Source: Ramicandelaber brevisporus (Eukaryota; Kickxellomycota; Ramicandelaberales; Ramicandelaberaceae). Taken from it: a DNA stretch of 33,983 bases. The stretch lies in contig MU602729.1 in the NCBI GenBank assembly GCA_025201865.1, positions 1 through 33,983 of the forward strand, read 5' to 3'. The position numbers and the translations under genes are program-made. This document shows positions 28,935 through 33,983 of this stretch, piece by piece. Each line of letters begins with the position of its first letter. Within the stretch, counting starts at the first letter, position 1. A model generated the notes under the pieces. The model was not told the origin of the DNA and did no database searches. It saw only the letters and a list, made by a program, of their open reading frames with translations.

Positions 28935-29371
28935 ACATGCAATGCGAGTTGCCGGATACTGCGAGAATTAATGAGACCGATACCACCGGACAAGCTGAGG
29001 AAGGCGACATCTCGTTCGATGTGGATATTGACAACATTTAAACATGCAATGCGAGTTGCCGGATACTGCGAGAATTAATGAGACCGATACCACCGGACAA
29101 GCTGAGGAAGGCGACATCTCGTTCGATGTGGATATTGACAACATTTAAACATGCAATGCGAGTTGCCGGATACTGCGAGAATTAATGAGACCGATACCAC
29201 CGGACAAGCTGAGGAAGGCGACATCTCGTTCGATGTGGATATTGACAACATTTAAACATGCAATGCGAGTTGCCGGATACTGCGAGAATTAATGAGACCG
29301 ATACCACCGGACAAGCTGAGGAAGGCGACATCTCGTTCGATGTGGATATTGACAACATTTAAACATGCAAT
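28837..29371 (+). repeat. Perfect five-copy tandem repeat of the eIF1A 3' end, 107-bp unit
   Basis: Copies start at 28837, 28944, 29051, 29158 and 29265, all identical, for a total of exactly 5 x 107 bases. Copy one covers codons 107-138 of eIF1A, its TAA, and nine further bases. Copies two to five are downstream of the stop and so fall in the 3' untranslated region or in the upstream region of SEN54. Each keeps the intact tail frame up to its own TAA. The unit is not a multiple of three. The remaining bases to SEN54 (29372-29461) include a TTCTTTACAG acceptor-like site ending at 29440. Confidence 0.98.
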
Positions 29372-29461
29372 TACATCTTGTGTTTTATTCAAACGACTAC
29401 AATAACAACAACAAAAAGACCAACTTAATTTTCTTTACAGAGTTAGAGAGTGGGTAGATAG

Positions 29462-29638
29462 ATGAGCGACTCAGACTCGGACACTACAGGAGTCGGTGCC
29501 AGTAGTGGGACTCAAGGGCTACAGGCGAGCGAGCTGCACGACACGGTAGCACTGCGAGCAGCGGCAGCGCAACTACTCCCGCGCGGCAACAGCGGTGGTG
29601 GTGGTGGTGGTAGGAATCGCTCGAATCAGCACGGACAA

Positions 29639-29676
<38 letters not shown>

Positions 29677-30601
29677 ACGGCGGCTACAAGACACTGACGA
29701 TACTGACGATACTGACCCACTGGTACTGCTTGAACGTGTATTGCGCGCACCAGCTCATGCTCAATCGGCTCAACAAAGCAGCGGCCGCAGTATTGGAGAA
29801 TGGCTGCCAAGCGAACAACTCGTTGCAATTCGTGTTCCACGCGGAGCATTTACTCGCACAATGGGCCGCAGTTTACAGGGTGTGTTCCATCTTTATCCAG
29901 AGGAGGCGCTACTCTTGAGTGAGCGTGGAGCACTTCAGGTAGAGAACCACTCATCAATGGCACAAGTCTACGCGACATGTCTGTCGGCACTGCCGTCGAT
30001 TGACATGTATCATGCATATGGCTATCTGAAAAGATTGGGCTATGTTGTGGTAAGGAAGTCAACTAATGATTCAACTGCCAATATCGTTGTACCTACTCAG
30101 TCATGTAGACAGTCACTGGTATTTAGGATATGGAGAGCGATGATGGGATCAATAGTGAATGTCTCAAGTTGGTTTGTTGAACTCTGGAGAGCAGTGCTTG
30201 GAATACCATTTAGACCTTTGCTCCAGAGTCGAACGTTTGAGTCTTTTGGAGCTGCACAGCGCTCACTTCAGCCGAAACATCTTCTCACCAGAAACAATAG
30301 TCTAACTGAGTTAGTATCACATTGGAGACAAAGTCAACATTCAACTTCATCATCTTCAGCATCATCCTCAACAGTACAGTATGATGTCTACAAACCACAG
30401 GCGCCGTACAAGAAACGAGATCCACCACCTCCCGATTACATTCTGGAAGTATCTTCTCTATCTGACATTCCGGCAGCGTGGTCACCTCACAGCTCGATCA
30501 ATGCGACGGTTGCAAATGGCAAAGTCAGCTTCACAAATGTAACTCATTCGTCCGATATTGGTGAATACATCATTCCTGATATCACTGCCGATTCCAATTA
30601 A
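29462..30601 (+). CDS. SEN54: tRNA-splicing endonuclease subunit Sen54
   Basis: Sen54 is a structural subunit of the Sen2-Sen34-Sen15-Sen54 endonuclease that cuts introns from pre-tRNA. The 379-residue product starts at ATG 29462. After a Ser/Asp-rich start, a Gly run and a poly-Q tract (about 59-72), the Sen54 N-terminal domain is clear: VAIRVPRGAFTRTMGRSLQG (121-140), VFHLYPEEALLLSERGALQV (141-160), and YHAYGYLKRLGYVVVRK (183-199). Family members read RGxWxTMGxxxxGxxxLYPEEALYLxERG. It is shorter than yeast (467) and human (526) proteins. The C-terminal part has a poly-Ser stretch and the YDVYKPQAPYKKRDPPPPD segment, consistent with the family's C-terminal region. The conserved Trp of the RGxW motif is Phe here. 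Confidence 0.9.
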
Positions 30602-30709
30602 TCCCCTCCTTTTAATTCCTAAACTAATCGTCGCTGTTACTGTATCTGTATAATCATCGCAAGATGTTTTTTCTTGTTGTTTTAAAAACTAAGGGAGTGT
30701 TTTTAACTC

Positions 30710-31418
30710 TTAGTTCTCATATGACTTTTGCAATGCCAGGTCAATGACCTTGGTGGCATCCTGAGTAATCTGAGACAGCTCGTTCCGCAAGACGGCGCCA
30801 TCCTTCTGCACTTGAGCCTGCAGCTCGTTAACCTGGCGGCGCAGAGACTCATGTCGATCATTCGTAACCATGGCCTCTTTCAGCTTGGTGAGCTCGTGAT
30901 CAATGTGCTCAATCTTGTGGACGTAATCGTGGATTTTGACGGTCGAGCGGTGCAGGCTGTCGACGGAAGAGAGAATGAGGCCAGAGGCACGCTGGTACTC
31001 ATCGAGAAGAGCATAGTAACCAGCGGCACCAGCAAACGATGCGCCAAGAAGGAAACCGACAGCTCTGTAAGCATTAGTATAACAGTAAATTGGATGCATA
31101 TACAAACATATATAGACAGACAGACATAAACATAAATGGAGGGGTGGGTGGAGTTGAAGATGTCAGTCGCAAATGTTCCATCGTCAAATGACATCCTAAG
31201 CTCGGTCGCTGTCGGAATAACGCTCGATCTATTTACTTCGCTTTGCTCTGCAAGGGGGAATGAGAAACGTACCCGCCACGGAAGCCGCCCTTCCGCTTAA
31301 TCACTGGCTCAGAGTAGGAGCTGGTTGAGGCATAGCGTGTCGAGCCGCGAGGGATCGCGCTGGAGAAGCGCGGTGCAGTCGAGAGACGAAGCAGTTGGCG
31401 AGTGACGGCAGCGTTCAT
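30710..31418 (-). CDS. Mitochondrial membrane-anchored coiled-coil protein, two exons
   Basis: Exon 1 is 31273-31418 (ATG at 31418) and exon 2 is 30710-31064; joined they give 166 residues. Residues 1-35 are Arg/Ser/Thr-rich without acidic residues until SEP, a good mitochondrial presequence. At the splice junction the sequence runs KRKGGFRGG (41-49) into AVGFLLGASFAGAAGYYALLDEY, a glycine-rich membrane segment (about 50-67). The rest is helical with heptad-like spacing (about 85-155), probably a coiled coil. I recall similar uncharacterised fungal mitochondrial proteins but cannot name one. Function is unknown; a membrane-organising role is speculation. Confidence 0.82.
31065..31272 (-). other. 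Spliceosomal intron, 208 bases
   Basis: On the coding strand the intron starts GTACGT and ends TACTAATGCTTACAG, with a canonical branch-point motif about 11 bases from the acceptor. Removing it joins two codon-biased frames in phase (146 bases in exon 1, 355 in exon 2, total 501). It is the only intron within a coding sequence that I can define fully here. Confidence 0.88.
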
Positions 31419-31906
31419 CTTGGAGCCAGTTGTTGATATATTTTTGTATTGTATTATTTTTCAGCGTGAAAAATAGCAACCTCGTAAGCTGCAAGCATGC
31501 ATTCTGCCGGCTCAGAATCCATCCGCTTCATTCCTCCCAACCTCGAATGCTTTCATGAGTAATGTGGATTACAAAAGTATCCCAGCATGACTCTGATGAC
31601 AATCATCTTCACTGTTTTTATTGTTGTTATTGGTATTGTTGTTGGTGTTTGAAATCCATGGGAGAGACTTTCCTTCGGGTCCGTGGTTTGAGGAAATTGG
31701 AGAGAATGATGATCGGGAAGCCCCATTCCCGCTCGAGATGTCCTTTGTCAGCATCAAACTCGTGGCGCAATAGCATAAAGTGTCCTCCTTCTCCTCTCCC
31801 TCTCTTCGGTGCTATGTCAGCAAACCTCGGCTATGCTCGGTCCGTCAGCACAATATCCCGCACCACCCCACACAGTCAACTGATACAAATACTCCCTCAC
31901 ACTTCG
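31419..31906. promoter_or_regulatory. Divergent upstream region of coiled-coil and reductase genes
   Basis: 488 bases between divergent starts. It contains a TTGTTGTTATTG-type T/G run near 31617-31645. The reductase frame is open back to 31562 and has other ATGs at 31652, 31709 and 31815, so part of this region may be coding or leader. Confidence 0.5.
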
Positions 31907-33064
31907 ATGTCACTCAAACGCCCGCTTTTGTCAGTTGTGCGACAACACAACTTCCTCACGAACACGACACGAACTTTTCACTCATCTTCCACCCTCTCCA
32001 CTTTCACCACAGCACGACTCTTGTCACTACTACAAACACCAGCAAGAACACCAGCAAGAACAAGGCAACCTGCAAGACACATGTCCACCGCCACCTCTAC
32101 TGCCGCCGCCGCCGACCAAAAGCCAGATATCCTCAAGTGGGCCAACCAGAAGGGCCACTTTGTCCGCCAGGTGAGCAGCTTCCGCGACACCATCTCTTCC
32201 GAGCCAGGCGCACGCTTCGCCCCAGAGAAGGGCCGCTACACTCTGCTCGTGTCCACCGCGTGCCCATGGGCTCACCGCACTCTGATTGTCCGCAAGCTCA
32301 AGGGCCTCGAGGACTTTATCCCAGTTGAAGTTGTCGACTGGTTCCTTGACTCTAACGGCTGGCACTTTGCCGAGAACCAGACTGAGCGTCCTGGCACCAC
32401 TGCCGAGAAGCTCTACGGGTACAAGTACATTCGCGAGTTTTACTACAAGGCGGAGCCAAACTACTCGGCGCGTTTCACCGTACCAGTGTTGTGGGACACC
32501 AAGGAGCAGACCATTGTCAACAACGAGTCGAGCGAGATCATTCGTATCCTGAACACGGCATTCAACGACCAGCTGCCAGAGAAGAAGCGCGCCATTGATC
32601 TGTATCCAGAGCAGCTGCGCGCCGAGGTCGATGCCGTCAACGAGTGGGTGTACGACGAGATCAACAATGGTGTGTACAAGGCTGGATTCGCAACCTCGCA
32701 GGAGGCATATGAGCTCAACGCTCACAAGGTGCACAATGGATTGACCAAGGTTGAGCAGATTCTGTCCAAGCAGGACTACCTCGTCGGCAGCCAGCTGACC
32801 GAGGCCGACATCCGTCTCTTCACCACCGTTGTCCGCTTCGACCCAGTGTACCACGGCCACTTCAAGTGCAACCTGAGCTCGATCACCCACAGCTTCCCGA
32901 ACATCCTGCGCTGGCTGCGTCGCATCTACCAGACTGAGGGCATCGGCGCCACTGTTGACATGGACCACATCAAGCGTCATTACTACGAGTCTCACAAGCA
33001 GATTAACCCAACTGGCGTCGTTCCACTTTACAACGGCCCAGATCTTACTCTCCCAATTGCTTAA
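31907..33064 (+). CDS. Glutathionyl-hydroquinone reductase (Ecm4/Gto2 type, Xi-class GST)
   Basis: These enzymes reduce glutathionyl-hydroquinones to hydroquinones using glutathione and a catalytic cysteine. The domain spans nearly all residues after the second Met. STACPWAHR holds the CPWA catalytic motif (Cys119 in the long form, Cys61 in the short form), followed by VDWFLDSNGW. RFTVPVLWD and NNESSEIIRILNTAF are the glutathione-binding elements, and the C-terminal helices include EADIRLFTTVVRFDPVYHGHFKCN. From ATG 31907 the first 58 residues are Arg/Ser/Thr-rich without acidic residues and contain RTFHSS, a typical fungal mitochondrial presequence. From ATG 32081 a cytosolic form would result. 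ATG 31815 is a third possibility. The start is therefore uncertain, the enzyme is not. Confidence 0.92.
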   Translation: MSLKRPLLSVVRQHNFLTNTTRTFHSSSTLSTFTTARLLSLLQTPARTPARTRQPARHMSTATSTAAAADQKPDILKWANQKGHFVRQVSSFRDTISSEPGARFAPEKGRYTLLVSTACPWAHRTLIVRKLKGLEDFIPVEVVDWFLDSNGWHFAENQTERPGTTAEKLYGYKYIREFYYKAEPNYSARFTVPVLWDTKEQTIVNNESSEIIRILNTAFNDQLPEKKRAIDLYPEQLRAEVDAVNEWVYDEINNGVYKAGFATSQEAYELNAHKVHNGLTKVEQILSKQDYLVGSQLTEADIRLFTTVVRFDPVYHGHFKCNLSSITHSFPNILRWLRRIYQTEGIGATVDMDHIKRHYYESHKQINPTGVVPLYNGPDLTLPIA

Positions 33065-33174
33065 ACACAATCCATTGCTGCTTCTCTAATTATTCGTTTT
33101 GTTTTGTTTTGTTTTTGTTTGGAGCTTTTAATTATAGGAAGCAGTTATTCGTGGTTTCTTTTAGTACTTTTAAA

Positions 33175-33864
33175 TTAGCTTTGGTTTGGAGCAAGGATTG
33201 CACAGGATACACGACGATCTTCATCAACGAGTAAGCTGAATGCCGCACATGCTCTACGAGTGTTGCAAATCTCAACCTGGATGCCGAGTCCATTCAAATA
33301 CTGCTTAACTTTGGGATCAAGCGGACGTGCCTGTGCTCCAGTTCCAATCACCAAAATATCCGGCCGTGGCAAAACATTCTTGAACACTCGAAGTGACTCC
33401 AAATCAATTGGTGCATAGATTGATGCCGCCGTCGAAGAAGAAGGTGAGGAAGAGGACGAGGAAGAGGAAGAGGGAAGAGTCCATTTGAACGCACGGCCGT
33501 TTACAATGAGCAAATGTCCGTCGCATTGGATGCCGTTTGTGAGTATAAAGGAGTTTTTACCCATTGCCTGAACTGCTACACCATTTGCAGAGCGTTCGGC
33601 AACATGTCCGGTACTGGCAAACACGTTTTGGAGGCCAGGAATGTCAACTTGCTGTTGTTGCTGTTGTTGTTGTTGCTGTTGTTGTTGCTGCTGTTGCTGT
33701 TGCTGTTGTTTGGCGTCTTTGCTGTGCTGGCTGGAACTGCTGATGAAACGACCTGTGAAAGGTACAATCACTCGTCTCGCCACGTAGGCACTAGGAATAG
33801 ACAGCGTCGCGCTTTGTCTTAGCAGTCGCGCTGCCATCACCGTGGATGTAGATCTCGCCAACAT
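33175..33864 (-). CDS. NDUFAF3-like complex I assembly factor (Mth938/DUF498 domain)
   Basis: 229 residues from ATG at 33864; the open frame continues upstream but MLARSTSTVMAARLLRQ is a good mitochondrial presequence start. A tract of about 20 Gln follows at about 53-72. The Mth938-type domain occupies roughly 95-225: NSFILTNGIQCDGHLLI, then a Ser-rich insertion, IDLESLRVFKNV, PDILVIGTGAQARPLDPKV, GIQVEICNTRRACAAFSLLVDEDRRVSCAIL. The central VIGTG and NTxxACAxFN-like motif match the NDUFAF3 family, which with NDUFAF4 helps build the peripheral arm of mitochondrial complex I. The poly-Q tract next to the cleavage region and the poly-Ser insertion (about 133-147) are unusual for the family. 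Presence suggests a conventional complex I. Confidence 0.85.
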   Translation of the reverse strand: MLARSTSTVMAARLLRQSATLSIPSAYVARRVIVPFTGRFISSSSQHSKDAKQQQQQQQQQQQQQQQQQQQQVDIPGLQNVFASTGHVAERSANGVAVQAMGKNSFILTNGIQCDGHLLIVNGRAFKWTLPSSSSSSSSSPSSSTAASIYAPIDLESLRVFKNVLPRPDILVIGTGAQARPLDPKVKQYLNGLGIQVEICNTRRACAAFSLLVDEDRRVSCAILAPNQS

Positions 33865-33983
33865 GTTTTTTTGTTGGTGAATTTCGAAGCTGGTTGTTAT
33901 TGTTGCTGTTGTTATTGTATGCGTGGAGATGCGGTTGCCAAGCCAACCGCATCTACTCCAAACACACATATACATACACACAT

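Noticed and set aside
28837-29371. A CRISPR-like array
   Set aside because: The copies are contiguous without spacers, and the unit is coding sequence from eIF1A.
30710-31105. A start at ATG 31105 for the mitochondrial coiled-coil protein
   Set aside because: That ATG and the next residues lie inside the intron, upstream of a branch point and acceptor; the spliced form gives a presequence and an in-phase join.
32030-33070. A 346-codon open frame antisense to the hydroquinone reductase
   Set aside because: It mirrors a strongly codon-biased gene; such bias removes antisense stops. The product is Val/Leu-rich with no domain.

Overview
The window is eukaryotic nuclear DNA, very probably from a fungus. 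The strongest lineage marker is a DASH/Dam1-complex subunit (Dad4-like), a complex found mainly in fungi. The other genes are core eukaryotic: eIF1A, NSA2, ALG1, BCS1, SEN54 and a complex I assembly factor. Genes are compact and intron-poor, proteins carry many poly-Q, poly-S and poly-N tracts, and simple repeats are common between genes. The MADS gene is closer to the MEF2/Rlm1 type of early-diverging fungi and animals than to typical ascomycete proteins. My guess is an early-diverging (zygomycete-grade) fungus, but this is inference. There is no prokaryotic operon structure, CRISPR array, viral gene or recognisable transposase.

Layout. 1-514: the 5' two-thirds of an arylamine N-acetyltransferase (minus strand), cut by the window edge. 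1255-1627: last exon of a small secreted or GPI-anchored-like protein. 1890-4760: an unrecognised seven-transmembrane protein. 6114-7910: ALG1 mannosyltransferase, divergent from NSA2 (8339-9127). 9611-12244: MEF2-type MADS factor. 13233-14378: SWIRM protein. 14700-16745: a large zinc-finger protein built from an internal duplication. 17451-18876: F-box protein interrupted by a 480-base assembly gap. 19417-19701: Dad4. 19877-21106: membrane RING-H2 E3 ligase. 21283-22641: BCS1. 22828-24831: GOST/lung-7TM-type receptor-like protein. 25546-28086: PXA plus Nexin_C protein. 28518-28934: eIF1A, followed by a five-copy tandem repeat. 29462-30601: SEN54. 30710-31418: a spliced mitochondrial coiled-coil protein. 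31907-33064: glutathionyl-hydroquinone reductase. 33175-33864: NDUFAF3-like protein.

The genes do not form one pathway. Several serve mitochondria (BCS1 for complex III, NDUFAF3-like for complex I, the coiled-coil protein, and the long form of the reductase). Others serve RNA and translation (NSA2, eIF1A, SEN54), the secretory pathway and membranes (ALG1, GOST-like, PXA, RING), or transcription (MADS, SWIRM, zinc finger).

The most striking structural features are two perfect tandem duplications: five exact 107-bp copies of the end of the eIF1A gene (28837-29371) and two exact 121-bp copies (18958-19199) close to the assembly gap. Among proteins, the most unusual is the duplicated C2H2/OrsD-like zinc-finger protein with SUMO-consensus motifs. 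I did not find a clear new multi-gene system.
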